Positions 11,454 through 21,991 of a DNA stretch of 61,447 nucleotides are shown here, one piece after another. The stretch's first letter is position 1, and every line of letters starts with the position of its first letter. Both the position numbers and the translations under genes were made by a program. The notes under the pieces were generated by a model. That model was not told the origin of the DNA. It was given only the letters and a program-made list of their open reading frames with translations, and did not search any database. The DNA is from Branchiostoma floridae (Eukaryota > Chordata > Leptocardii > Amphioxiformes > Branchiostomatidae), in NCBI RefSeq assembly GCF_000003815.2, contig NC_049992.1, forward strand, positions 1,112,669-1,174,115, written 5' to 3'.

Positions 11454-14400
11454 AGGCACATGTACAGAATATCAGCTCCATGCAATGGTCATTCCCCTAG
11501 AGACGCTTTCAGTCTTGCCACCTCCACAAGGTAAGGTATATTTAAGGGTGTTGTCTTCCAGGGCTTGGCAACTAGGACAAATGCAGAACCCTAGGCCTAG
11601 TGCTTGACATGAAATATCTTAATGTCACAAGTATTAGTTCTTGAGTTCATACGGTGTTTTAAGTAAAACATCCAAGCATCCAAGCACTGTAACCTGGAAA
11701 ACAACCTCAAACCCGAGATGTTTAAGATACAAATAAGACGTAAGAATCGGAAATCAGACTCACGTTCTTCGCAGTTGCGGCCCTTAAATCCTGGAGGGCA
11801 GATACACTCCCCCGTCTCGTCATGGCACATGCCGCCGTTGTAGCACCTCGGGCAGTCCTCCGTACAGCCGCCGCCGAACTTTCCCTCCGGACACGCTAAC
11901 ATCCGCAACGGGGATCAGCATGGTTAGTACTCAACATCTCCATACTTCCACATCTCTATTATAAGGTAGTTGATGATAATAGTTTATTGCGAGTTCCTGC
12001 CCGAGAGTTAATTGCAGGTAACATGGAAAGGCACAAACAAATAATGTACATAGAACAAAATAGCATGTATCTACTCTAGTCTAAAAGCTTGTTCGTTTGT
12101 GTGGTAATAACGGCTAACGACACTAGATAGTCGGACAGTTGCTGTTTTGTGGGATATCCTGATACATACTTAACCAGAGTCCCGGATCCTCGCCTTTTCC
12201 TGTAAGCAAAGTACCTAGTGACACGAACTATCACCCTTTATTCGATTGGGATTCATATTCAAGTGTAGTAATCATTTCCAATCCTCATATTTGCCATTTA
12301 CCGACTTGAATGACACTTGACGATCGCTGCTTTGTGGGTTTGTATCATATATCATTCCCGGATTTTCTAACTTTCTGACAAGCAAATAACCTGGTAACAC
12401 CAGCTATAACTCTTTATTCGACTGTAATTGATAGTAGAAAAGTGTCCATCCAAGCAGCCACAAGGGCCACTTCATCGCGACAAATATGAAGAAAATACAC
12501 GTGTATAACTCTCCAAAACATGCTTGTGATGTCCATTACAATAGCAGCTCTACCGCGGTGCCGGATTCGGCGCCTCTCTGACTCACGAACTGCCTGGTAA
12601 CACCGGCTATCGGGTTTTGTTTAGCTATTATAATGGATACCAGTAAAGGGCAATTATGTCTCGTTAAGGCAACCACAAGGACCCTTCATCATGGGAAAGA
12701 TGTAAAAGATACACGTGTGTGTGTATGTATCTCCAATATATCATATCTGGGAGTGAGGGCAACTGCAGAGCCAGAGGATTTGGCCCAGAACCCAGAGGTC
12801 CTGGGGTTTAAATTCTGTCATGCTACCGATCTTGTGCGCTTGGGAAATGAAGAGGTTTACATCTAACCATTTTGTCGACCTTGGTGGGGTCCTGCAGATT
12901 TCCCTGTCTCGCTCTCGCTTTACCATCTTTACCTTATTTGTGATAGAAAACAAGCTAGTTTGCTTACATCCTGCTTTCAGTTTGCTCACAAGCTAGTTTT
13001 GTCAGCCACTAGACTTACACCTGACGATGACTCGCATGATGCCGGCCTTTGTTAGGGTCCAGCAGATTTTCCCCCTCTATTGTCCCCTTTAAAATTGGTT
13101 TTCGTCAGTTGATACCTGCCTATGAACCACTTATTTCTAATAAACATCTTGCTTGCAATTTGCTCAGAGGCTAGTTTTGTCACCCCCCAGACTTACATCT
13201 CACGATGACCCGCATGATGCCGGCCCTGCAGAGGTCCTCCAGATTTCCCTATTCGTAACGATGCCACCTTTAGCCCCTGATGGGAGGCTTTAAGTTTTTG
13301 TGAGTTGATACCTGCTGGCAGTTTGCTAGTTTGTTCAGTCCCCAGACTTACATCTGACGATGACCCGCATGATGCCGGCCCGGGTGGGGTCCTCCCGCTG
13401 GCCTTGCTGGTAGCAGTCCAAGACTCCGCGCCCCGGACTCACGAACTGCTCGATGGTGTTCCCTCCGCGCTTCGCGTCCAGGTTCAGCGCCAGGGTGTCC
13501 GAGCTCCCGATCACGTTTGGACCTCGGTTCCATCTGCAAAAAAAAGGTGTTTGTGAAAGTTACAGTTTTCCGAAAAATAGTCGTTTCCACTTTAGAGAAA
13601 CAGAGATACAGAGAGACCGTCAGACAGACAGACAGATAGAGAAAGAGAAACAGATGAGACCCAGAGGCCTGGGTGTCCGAAGTCCGGACCACGTTTGGAA
13701 TATGGTTCCCCCTGAAGAAGATCTATTTTCAAAGTAAAAGTTTTCCGAAAAATAATTCTTTATTTGACGATTGCGTACAGCATGACACCGAATTTACTCA
13801 GCTAGAAGGTTCACGCCAGCTTCATAGCATGGCTACAAGTTTTAGTTTTTCCATTTGGTAAATTTCATACTTAAGTTTCATTTAGAAACATACGTCATAC
13901 ATAACTTTATTGCACAACAATTGTACGAGGTACAAAGTATGGCTTATCTAACTAATACAGGAGTTGTAGTATGGGATAAGTTTCTTACAATCATTAGAGG
14001 CTTTTACAATCATTTGGGGAATTTCTAATGTCAAAACCTTCTTTGATATATTTTCCTATATCTGCCATGCAGGGATTGTCACATGTCATTATGTATCTGA
14101 ATTTGCACTTCAGGTCCATTTGGATAAATCCTTGTGTACAAAATGACAGCCTTCTGTATAGAGAATTGCGTATATCGGAATATTTGGGACATACAACCAT
14201 AAAGTGATATTCGTCTTCGATTAGCTCTGGACAGAATGGAGAAACCCTCTGGCTGCAGAAGAAAAGTTTACCTTTTTGTGATGGCCTCAGGAACCGTCTG
14301 GTTCATGATGAGTTCCACGCCGCGCTCACCCTCGTTAACTGTCTGCGTCACTTTGAAAGGCTTGATGATGGCTGTAGAAAAAATAACATGTCACGTTGAT

Positions 14401-15580
14401 TGAAATATGCAGTGCAGCAACTAAAGTGGTGACCCGAGAAGAAGATATAAAATCGTATATGGTCCACCATCTTGGATTTGGGCCGATGACGTCATTAAAT
14501 TAGCATAATTCATGCATGTTGAGTAGTCATTGAAGTCCGATGACAGAATCGCCGATTCTACCAGAAGAGATCACGATCGGAGTCTGTCGATTTGAAGATA
14601 TTCCCTTTAAAGACAGAACTGATCAACTTTTTTTCATGTCACTTGAAATGAGAGGAGTTAAACATTGGAGACCGTCTTATCACATTCATCAATAATCTGA
14701 TCTTCTGTCGACTGTCAATCGGAATGTTTGCTTGCAGAATCTGCAAATTTACCAGATCGCAATCTCCACCGGGATATGCGCATGTGAACTCAGTTCTAGT
14801 TCTTCCACTGCTACCACTATTACTACTACATACTACTACAGTAACTATTACTACTACTGCTACTACTACTACTACTTACTGCTTCGGAAGTTGGTGACCC
14901 CGATGACCCATGACCCATAACCCTGTCCGTCGTCCGAGCAGTTCCACGCGCCTGCGCGGAAGCCCTCCGCGTCCGCGTTGATGCCGAACAGTCGGCCTGT
15001 CATGGCGAACGTCGAGGGCACTCTGGGTTAAAAGAAAAAAGCAAAGAAATTAAACTGGGTTGAAAAAAAAATGAATCAACCTGTAAACAATTGGCTACTT
15101 TCCAACAAAAAAATGTCGGACTGATAAACTTTTCACAAAGTCTTCAAGGAACTTCAATTCAATTCAGTTCAATCATTGATGACCCGATTAGTCAAAACAC
15201 GTGACATTACGAACGTATGACGTGAGCAACGGGTCATAGCTGGTTGAAGGTAGGTATCATTCCCCGGCCCGGCGCGGGTTGGTGCAAACAGCGGTAATAT
15301 GTAGTAAGGAAAAACTTATCCATTGACCTTTTACCTATTAGTAACTTTCTGCCATTGTCCCTGACGTGCCTTGTATGCGCTAACACAGCTACAGATAGTC
15401 CGACACAACACTTAAAAACAACACCCCTGTTTACAGAGGAAATGATAATGTTGTACGTACGCTCCTCCGCTGAGCCAACGGTCCTGGTTGTCAATCATTT
15501 CCTGGGCGTCCCTGCCCAGAGTCGGCAGCAGGTTCCAGTTCAGGTCTGTATAAGAATACACATGTATTAGTATACGCGCG

Positions 15581-15630
<50 letters not shown>

Positions 15631-18600
15631 TGAGTGTGTGTTTGTGTGTGTGTGTGTGTGTACGTGTGTGACAGGTGTGTATGTTTGTGAGTGTGTGTGT
15701 ACGTGTGTGTGTCTTTGCGTGTGTGTGCATGAGTGTGTGTGTGTGTGTGTGCGTGTGCGTGCGTGTGTGTGTGTGTGTGTGTTTGTTTTTGTTTGTGTGT
15801 CTGTGTATGTGCGTGTAGGTGTGTGTGACTGAGACACAAGTTATACATTATTGAAGTCACATTATATTGATCCCCAAAATTTAAGATTTCGGCGATTACA
15901 ATGATTGGACGTTCTGCTATATGTTGCATTTGTTCCAACATGTCAAATGATAGATAACAACATCATTATTTCACTATTAGACAGCACATAACGGAACTGA
16001 CCGCGATCTGCATAGTTCGAGACGCAGTACATCTCCGCCGTCCCGTCATCCTGTACGTACGGGTAGCGGTTCACCAGGACCAGGTCCGGGTAGGGGGCTG
16101 GAGAAAACATGGCAGGGGTTAACGGTAGTTCACTTTTATCCGGGGGGTAACCTATAACCGTTATACACCAGCACCAGGTCCGGGTAGGGGGCTGGAGAAA
16201 ACATAACAGGGGTTAACACTAGTTTACCTTTATCCGCGGGGTAACCTATAACCGTTACACACCAGCACCAGGTCCGGGTAGGGGGCCGGAAAATAACATG
16301 GCAGGGGTTAACGCTGGTTCACTTTTATCCGCGGGGTAACCTATAACCGTTATACACCAGGACCAGGCCAAGGTAGGGGGCTGGAAAACATGTCAGGGGT
16401 TAACGCCGGTTTACCTTTATCCGCGGGGTAACCTATAACCGTTGTACACCAGGACCAGGTACGGGTAGGAGGCTGGAAAATAACATGGCAGGGGTTAACG
16501 CTAGTTCACTTTTATCCGGGGGGTAACCTATAACCGTTATACACCAGCACCAGGTCCGGGTAGGGGGCTGGAAAATAACATGGCAGGGCTTAACGCTAGT
16601 TCACCTTTTTCCGCGGGGTAACCTATAACCGTTGTACTTACAAATATGGTATTTAGGATATCAAGTGGTTTGAAACTGCTATATTTTGAAACAAGAATGA
16701 TTTTTGAATATTGCAGTTTGAAACGAGTTGATATTCATAAAATACCCTGTGTTTTAATACCACATATATATGTTGCCCCGCGGATAAAGGTGAACTAGCG
16801 TTCAATGAGTCCCTAACTTAGGGGAGTGTATTTTTCGATGGATATTGGTATTAGGTAGTAATGCATGCATACTACTTTAACATTGCTCTATAAAGAACCC
16901 ACTAGTCCCACACGCATCAAAAAGCACCCAGTATAATTCTACTTAATTCCCCAAGTACTCTTAACAGATTAGGCAATCTCGGTCTCAAAGAAAAAATCAA
17001 AACCAGTTTGAGATGCATAGGCGTGACAAACTATGGCAGAAAATTTATTAGAACACTTTTTGTTTCGTTTGGAATTTGAATTCTAGATTACGGCATCAAA
17101 ACGAAGTTTGGGTTCTCCGTTTCATACGTTTGAATGTAGTGACGTTTCTAGAAATAGCAATACCCAAAATCAGTTTCCTCTCGACTGGCAGGTTGTATTG
17201 TCTGAACAAGTGGTTTCGCGGTGCTACATGTGATTTCACGTCCTCCCATGTATCAAGAGCTGGTGACCAAAAATCACTTGTCCGACACCACCGCTGGGAA
17301 CAACAAAAACCACACCGACACACTCACGCATTTCCGTGAGAGCGCGCGAGTTGGATCAAGTGCTCTTACGGTAATTAGAGACAAGTATCAACATCAAGGA
17401 CTCGAGAGGTTCCCTTTATTCTTGTCGATCGGAATCACGAGGTATTTGTACGGTTTGTTTTGACGACGGACCTTGCTGATACTGAAGTTCAGACCCATTC
17501 CACCTGACGGTGATCGCACTGAGACCTACATGCGACCTATCTGCGACTTACCTGCGACCTCAATTGGATGTTTGTAAGTCTTAATTTCGTCATTAGACTA
17601 TCATGTAAAATAGGAATATAAGACTGAAAAGACGACGTAATACACAAAGCGTAAAAATGTTTTACTTTTTTAACATACTGTCAAATCGAGGGGTTGTTAG
17701 AATGTGGTTGCTAGGAGCGTATGTGGAGAAAGTGTTCATCGTGCTCACATCTAGAACTTATATTATTCGTAATTATCAGTTCATCAATTTCATTGTACAA
17801 TTCTCTTAGTTTCCATTATGTTAATTATGTATAGTTTTGCCAGGCGATTTTATCTCTTGTCACCTGGGTCGCCTTGAAAATCAGCAACCACGAGTCACCA
17901 AAATGAAATAGATAAATAGAAAAAAAACCTGCGCTTCCTAAAGAAACTAGTAGCCAGCAAGAATACGCTACATTCTATGTGGGAAACATCAAGGCTTTAA
18001 TCTTGTATATATTACAGTCCAGGAGGAGCTGAAATTGCAGAAGTTCTACTGCTAACATCTTCTGGTTGCCGCCACCCTCTTCAAGAAGCGAAGAGCATAT
18101 CAAATGCCTTCAAATCCGCCTCGTTACCTTTCATATGTGTACGATAAAGGTATGGATATATCGTACATCTTCCCAAACATTTTTCGTCTTGTTCGTATCC
18201 GAAATTAAATTTGTTAGTCATCAACAATTTGATATATTATCTAATATTCTATGAAAACTACACATGAGATGAGATGAGGTTTAACAAAACGTTTAACACA
18301 AGGCACAAGATTTAGGTACAAGAATTGCTGATGTTTTCAACAGAGTATTTGATTTTATCCCTTAAACAGAACCACAAACGAAGATTTAGAGGAAAGATTA
18401 CACATCCACGCAATCGTAGCTTTTGTGCCGTCTTCTCGAGTTGTTTTCTCAGTCAGACGGAAAATCCACTTAGTTGACCTTGTTTGCGCGTCTGATTAAA
18501 TCTGAGCCCTCTCCATCCTAACAAGATCGCAAAATCGAACGCACCTGACGAAACTAAGAACGTCTTTTAAAAAAAAAAACACCTACCTGCCAAATGCAGC

Positions 18601-18647
18601 ACACAAGACGTGAGTAAAAGAAAGGAGGACCAAGATATCGCCGCCAT
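7413..18647 (-). CDS. Gene A: Tie-like Ig/EGF single-pass receptor without kinase
   Basis: Thirteen exons join in frame to 542 aa: 18587-18647, 16002-16097, 15461-15545, 14880-15022, 14272-14371, 13352-13533, 11764-11895, 10740-10889, 9801-9935, 9157-9288, 8603-8722, 8187-8315, 7413-7576. Every junction is GT..AG and phases match throughout. Residues 1-21 are a signal peptide. About 22-222 form two divergent Ig-like domains, 222-488 six EGF modules, 495-519 a membrane helix and 520-542 a short tail. Module order and motifs at the Ig/EGF boundary ([21 protein letters not shown]) and in EGF2 ([12 protein letters not shown]) match the Tie receptor ectodomain. The fibronectin III repeats and tyrosine kinase of Tie receptors are absent. 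Expected location is the plasma membrane; ligand unknown. It may act as a decoy, adhesion protein or co-receptor. Gene B is its tandem paralogue. Confidence 0.87.
7577..7820 (-). repeat. Exon-edge array at gene A exon 13 5' edge
   Basis: The acceptor, the first 30 or so nt of exon 13 and about 50 nt of (GTTT)-rich intron recur as an 83-85 bp unit. Two clear extra copies end near 7661 and 7745, and a third partial copy ends near 7820. Each keeps an AG acceptor with pyrimidines before it. Confidence 0.85.
8187..11895 (-). CDS. Gene A exons 7-12: six EGF modules
   Basis: Each module is one symmetrical phase 1-1 exon, so modules could be lost or gained without a frameshift. Exon 7 is a Tie-type EGF ([14 protein letters not shown]). 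Exon 8 carries the longer Tie EGF2 pattern. Exons 9 and 10 are laminin-like ([25 protein letters not shown]). Exons 11 and 12 are short canonical EGFs ([29 protein letters not shown]). Exons 8 and 9 have extra partial copies of their 5' edges upstream in the preceding introns. Confidence 0.87.
8930..9152. repeat. Tandem duplication in gene A intron 10
   Basis: The segment from about 8931 to 9000 recurs at 9080-9150. Shared landmarks are GTGTGGCCA or GTGTAGCCA, a GCCACC..TATGCACCA core and GTGGGAAGGA or GCGGGAAGGA. Similar text occurs in gene B intron 8 at about 24515-24655, so the unit may come from a dispersed element. Confidence 0.6.
9385..9470. repeat. Dispersed 80-bp motif in gene A intron 9
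   Basis: The motif begins GATTAGACATCCAGGTAAT, contains AAATAGCAGTTAC and ends near GCAACTAGATATGGCTTT. Related copies lie at 18930-19015, inverted at 19085-19130, at 37920-37990, at 32848-32890, and inverted at 4245-4300. The conserved core is GCAACTGGATATGATTT. It is probably part of a small transposon. Confidence 0.6.
9936..10430 (-). repeat. Exon-edge array at gene A exon 9 5' edge
   Basis: Three extra copies of acceptor plus about 60 nt of exon 9 lie upstream of the real exon, at about 10033-10096, 10192-10257 and 10351-10418, with a unit of about 159 bp. Each encodes [20 protein letters not shown] in the EGF frame. The intron part of the unit contains the 3' end of a LINE also seen at 10430-10600 and 13895-14000. 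The unit is a multiple of three, which makes a 163-codon open frame across the array. Confidence 0.9.
10430..10600 (-). mobile_element. LINE 3' fragment in gene A intron 8
   Basis: Read on the minus strand this ends in a GCAATAAAGTTAT-type tail. It shares TTCTTTGATATATTT and ACTTTATTGCACAACAATTG with the longer copy at 13895-14264, which keeps a coding segment. The fragment is 5'-truncated. Confidence 0.6.
10890..11535 (-). repeat. Exon-edge array at gene A exon 8 5' edge with (CAGA)n
   Basis: Acceptor plus about 80 nt of exon 8 recur at about 10996-11089 and 11172-11264, with a decayed fourth copy at 11461-11530. Between copies lie long (CAGA)n tracts. Copies keep the residues GVNCTHDCK and DDQCMEL, with small deletions in the third. 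Confidence 0.9.
12165..13351 (-). repeat. Decaying array of gene A exon 6 3' edge
   Basis: Copies of the exon 6 donor and preceding exon sequence follow the real exon on the minus strand, near 13188-13240, 13008-13060 and about 12855-12895 (spacing about 155-180 bp). The sequence GACTCACGAACTGC inside exon 6 (13436-13449) reappears at 12580-12593, and GGTGGGGTCCT (13383-13393) at 12883-12893. More diverged units of about 200 bp extend down to about 12165. The copies get older with distance from the exon. Confidence 0.7.
13352..16097 (-). CDS. Gene A exons 2-6: N-terminal Ig-like domains
   Basis: These five exons encode residues 21-222. Ig1 begins [13 protein letters not shown] with its first cysteine in EMYCVSNY (exon 2) and probable partner in GAWNCSDD (exon 4). 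Ig2 runs from [13 protein letters not shown] (exon 5) through [13 protein letters not shown] to VLDCYQQGQ and IMRVIVR (exon 6); its usual first cysteine is not obvious. Phases are 1, 1, 2, 1, 2, 1. Exon 2 has copies of its 5' edge in intron 1, and exon 6 has copies of its 3' edge in intron 6. A LINE fragment ends only about 8 bp from the donor of exon 5. Confidence 0.8.
13895..14264 (-). mobile_element. 5'-truncated LINE with reverse transcriptase C-terminus
   Basis: A minus frame from about 14262 to 13994 reads a C-terminal LINE domain with [19 protein letters not shown] then [13 protein letters not shown]. The pattern CxxxxxxxC..EDEYHF..CP.Y...R is typical of the Cys/His segment after the reverse transcriptase in many LINEs. 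The 3' end (about 13900) has an AATAAA-like tail. It lies in intron 5 of gene A and ends about 8 bp from the exon 5 donor. Confidence 0.7.
14800..14879. repeat. (ACT)n microsatellite beside gene A exon 4 donor
   Basis: An imperfect ACT/TAC trinucleotide tract abuts the exon 4 donor, so the GTAAGTAGT donor is itself the edge of the repeat. Confidence 0.85.
15576..15835. repeat. (TG)n microsatellite, gene A intron 2
   Basis: A 260-bp interrupted TG tract lies about 30 bp upstream (minus sense) of the exon 3 acceptor. Long open frames over it (for example 15412-15837) are artefacts. Confidence 0.95.
16098..16592 (-). repeat. Exon-edge array at gene A exon 2 5' edge with transposon end
   Basis: The acceptor and first 25-30 nt of exon 2 recur five times, at about 16168, 16262, 16355, 16448 and 16543, with a unit of about 94 bp. 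Each unit also contains GTTCACTTTTATCCGCGGGG, which is the terminal inverted repeat of the small element next door (16593-16801). The unit therefore joins exon edge and transposon end. Confidence 0.88.
16593..16801. mobile_element. MITE with GTTCACCTTTATCCGCGGGG termini
   Basis: The left end AACGCTAGTTCACC and following CCGCGGGGTAAC are matched inverted at the right end (GTTGCCCCGCGG, GGTGAACTAGCG). The core is AT-rich. Related copies lie at 26919-27069 and 45983-46213. Confidence 0.75.
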
Positions 18648-20507
18648 TTTGTGTTGAGGCGTGTGAGTGAGTGAGGCAGGCCCCGGGTGACTGGTTCGCG
18701 ATATAACGGCCTTCTGAAGACTCCGTACCGTGAGTCACGCGGCACTTGGGCTGGAGGGTCCGCACAAGTGGCACTACGTGAGCCCGTGCGCAGTGATTCG
18801 TTACCATATCCGCGTCTCGAGCGCTCTTCAGTGTGCTCGGGGGGCGGGGACATTTCTGCGGGCTCAAGAGGGCTCCGTGCCGCATGGACGCGCGCGAGAA
18901 AACAACCTGGTTTGGCTGGACCGTGAGGTCCATGAAGATTAGACACCCTCGAAATAAGACACGCCAATTAGCAGTTACTAGTAATCAGACAACTGGATAT
19001 GATTTGGAAATGGTCAGCGATCCACTCCATTCCCCAGTGTAACTCAAAACTAAAAAAAATTGGTGGACGCTGCGTGAAACGGATGACTGTTTTCGAAATC
19101 ATATCCAGTTGCTTGAATAACTGCTATTTGGCCTGCAAACGTTAGATAATGGCAGTTTTCCATGTCAAATGTTAGCAAATTTTACCAGATCCAAAACATT
19201 GTGCTAGTCTTACAAACTATATACTTTAATTCCCTGTCTTTTTTCTTTCTACCATTACGTTATAAATCGCTTGTACTAGGGACTACATTACGTACAACCG
19301 GATATGCGCAACTGCAATAACTTCTTTCGCAATACAACAAATCTTTACACTTTTGGGGCAGCGATCTTTGGTGGAAATAGACAATATGATACTAATAGAA
19401 ATATGTTATTAGATTACTTTGATAAGTAAAAATTTAACGTTAAACCCAGGCAAAGAACATTCCTTAAAAATGCAACTGTACAAAGTGAACGATTTTCCTT
19501 TTTTTCGGAGGCTGCCACTGTCAGAAATATGAAAGATCGCTAAAAGAATTTCAAAGCCAAAGTACGATTTTTATTTAGAGTTTTTGGAGCTTGGTTCATT
19601 TTAATCATGTTTTTACACCCTGCACTATAGTCCCATAATGATAGGATTACAGAAATTCAAGGGCGGATTAGCGGTCGTTTTTAAATCGTTCGTAAGGGAT
19701 TTGCTGATCCACTGTAGTAGATTACTGCGCAGAATAATCTTACTAAATCAAAGAAACACAGGCTGTACTTGGCGTATTTTATTCCAGAATCCTTCTCAAA
19801 AGTACATAAGTGCATCATGACGTGGCCGTCATCAAATCATTGAAATATAACACAACGTACGTGACGTTACTAACTAAACAAAATTTCAACAACACCAAAT
19901 TCTTACGTCGTAGATTTCTGCAACACATAAGACCTTTCCGTGATAATCCGGTCTCGAGTGCTCTCATTGGCAGATGAAAGCTCCTGAAATCCTTCTCGTC
20001 CAATCAGCATGCTCGTTACGTGTTTAAGCGTGCATGACGCATTGCCGAATCAAAGGGTAGCTCTTGGCTATGGTGACGAGAATATCACCGATCAATAAAC
20101 GACAAATGATTGATAACTATGGATCGATAACTTCCAACCTTATGACTCAGGTTGACCTAGATCGTCTGTAGGTTAGACTCAAGATGAAACTTTTCACTCT
20201 TTTGTATAATCATTCCCACAACAACGCCATAACAGTCTATATCAACATATCAATCATTTTATACAACATACATGGACGTTTTTTTATGCAAATGCTCTTC
20301 TTTTTTCTTAAATGTGATTGGTTAAAAGAACATTATATCATCGTAGAACATTATCATGGACTACAATAAGTATGTGTTGGCTATTGCTAACATTAGCACA
20401 TTTCTAAGATGGTTAAAAATAGGTTGGTCAAACACATATTCATAATGACTGTAATTGCTTTTCTCAATAAGATTAAAACCTCTCTAAAGATCTATGTCTT
20501 CTCAGCT
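18648..20507. other. Spacer between tandem genes B and A
   Basis: This 1.86-kb stretch holds gene A's upstream region and gene B's 3' flank. The first 250 bp are GC-rich with many CpGs and contain TGAGTCA at 18730-18736, an AP-1-type site, but no clear TATA box. A motif pair in inverted orientation (18930-19015 and 19085-19130) forms a foldback. A minus-strand AATAAA lies at 19778-19783. I see no coding exon. Confidence 0.55.
18926..19135. mobile_element. Foldback pair of the dispersed 80-bp motif
   Basis: The motif AGATTAGACACCCTCG..CAACTGGATATGATTT at 18930-19012 is followed at 19085-19130 by its inverse (AATCATATCCAGTTGCTT). The pair would form a hairpin with a loop of about 70 bp, consistent with a small inverted-repeat transposon about 300 bp upstream of gene A. 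Confidence 0.55.
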
Positions 20508-20923
20508 TTAAGGCCACTTTCTTAATCTGTGACAACCATCTTCTTTCCGACAGCTTCTTTCCGATAGAGAGTTCTTTGGCGGAATGTCTTGAACTTTCCC
20601 TTGTTGTACAATAGGAGGAACATCCACCGGCTCCACGCCGGATTCCACATAGTTTTGTACCTCATGGTTCTCTATGACGAAACTGTTCTCCACGGACGGC
20701 CCGAGACCTTCGTCGTCGAATTCAAAACCCTCGTCTTCGTCGTCTTCGTCGCTTGTAGCGAAACGTTCTACTTTGTCTTCAGGTTCCTCCGGGGACACTT
20801 GGAAGTCTGCCTTGTCGCTACAGCGTCTTAAGACGGCGACGAAGACGATCCCGAACATGACGGACAGGACAACCGGGATCGCCACGCGGTGGAGCAGGAA
20901 GGACGGCTCGGCTTCCGGAGGGT
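20508..20923 (-). CDS. Gene B exon 13: membrane helix and acidic tail
   Basis: The exon encodes [13 protein letters not shown], a helix ([19 protein letters not shown]), basic RRC, and a 106-residue tail. The tail has an acidic run ([16 protein letters not shown]), one tyrosine in a QNYVES context and a basic end ([13 protein letters not shown]). The single phosphorylatable tyrosine is the only visible signalling handle. The length and acidity differ greatly from gene A's 23-residue tail. Confidence 0.87.
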
Positions 20924-21951
20924 CTGGAGCGAACAGAAATGAAGAATATCTCTTGTCTGTTCACGGCTAATAACGGAGACATCCTACTCAGAAATTCTTG
21001 ACAAAAGCTTCCAAAATGAATGTATTCCTTGTTGTAATTTCAATTAGATAAATATATATTGCCATTTAAATCGAATAATAAATCTGTGTTTATGTCACAC
21101 TTGTACCAATTTGTATTTGCTTTGCCTTCTTTGCTGCGTAAGATGGTGGTCTTGTAAAGATCACCATGGCTACCGTCGCCATGGCGAAGTTACCTGTAAC
21201 TTCTCACCAACTGTTGCAGACAGCCATCGGACGACATTCTGGCACACGTCGCCACGGTAACCGTTTCTATGGCGAGAAATACAGTAATTTCCCGCCACAC
21301 ACCTGTTGGAGTCGGCCGTCGGACGACAGTCTGACACACGTCGCCACGGTAACCGTTTCTATGGCGATAACAGTAACTTCCCGCCACCCACCTGTTGGAG
21401 CTGGTCGTCGGACGACAATCTGACACACGTCGCCATGGTAACCGTCTGCGCAGACGCAGCTGAAGGTCGGCCCGTCGGAGACGCAGACTCCGCCGTTCCG
21501 ACATGGCCGACTGGTGCAGGGGTCGGGGCGGGGCGGCGGCCGGATCTCGTCTGGAACAAGTACAGGCAGTCAGTTAGTACGTGTGGTAATAAGTAAAGTT
21601 CAAAGTACGTGCTACAAGGTTAGCTATTCATCTATTCATTTTAAGTTATAAGCGGTCAGACAGTAAAACTGTAAACAGCAAAAATGTCGAGGGCGACATG
21701 GCGTTAACGGGCGGAATAAAAGGAAGGAATGGATCCATGAAAAATTTGATCAGGTTGTAGAATGAATCACTGAATAAACAAGCTCTTTATACACATCCAA
21801 GACATACAATTAACAGTCGATGGTTTGTCAACTTCCTTAGGGCAATACCCAATAGTACTACCTGGCATTATTCCATACTGCTGCTAGGTGTCGCTGATGA
21901 CAATGCGTTCCAAAACGTAAAGAACCGTCATATATGCGGTCCACACATACA

Positions 21952-21991
<40 letters not shown>

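Noticed and set aside
10907-11485. Possible CRISPR-like array in the (CAGA)n region
   Set aside because: The repeats are microsatellite and exon-edge copies in animal intron DNA; there are no spacers of regular length.
15412-15941. His/Thr-rich and Cys/Val-rich long frames
   Set aside because: They are translations of a TG/CA microsatellite.
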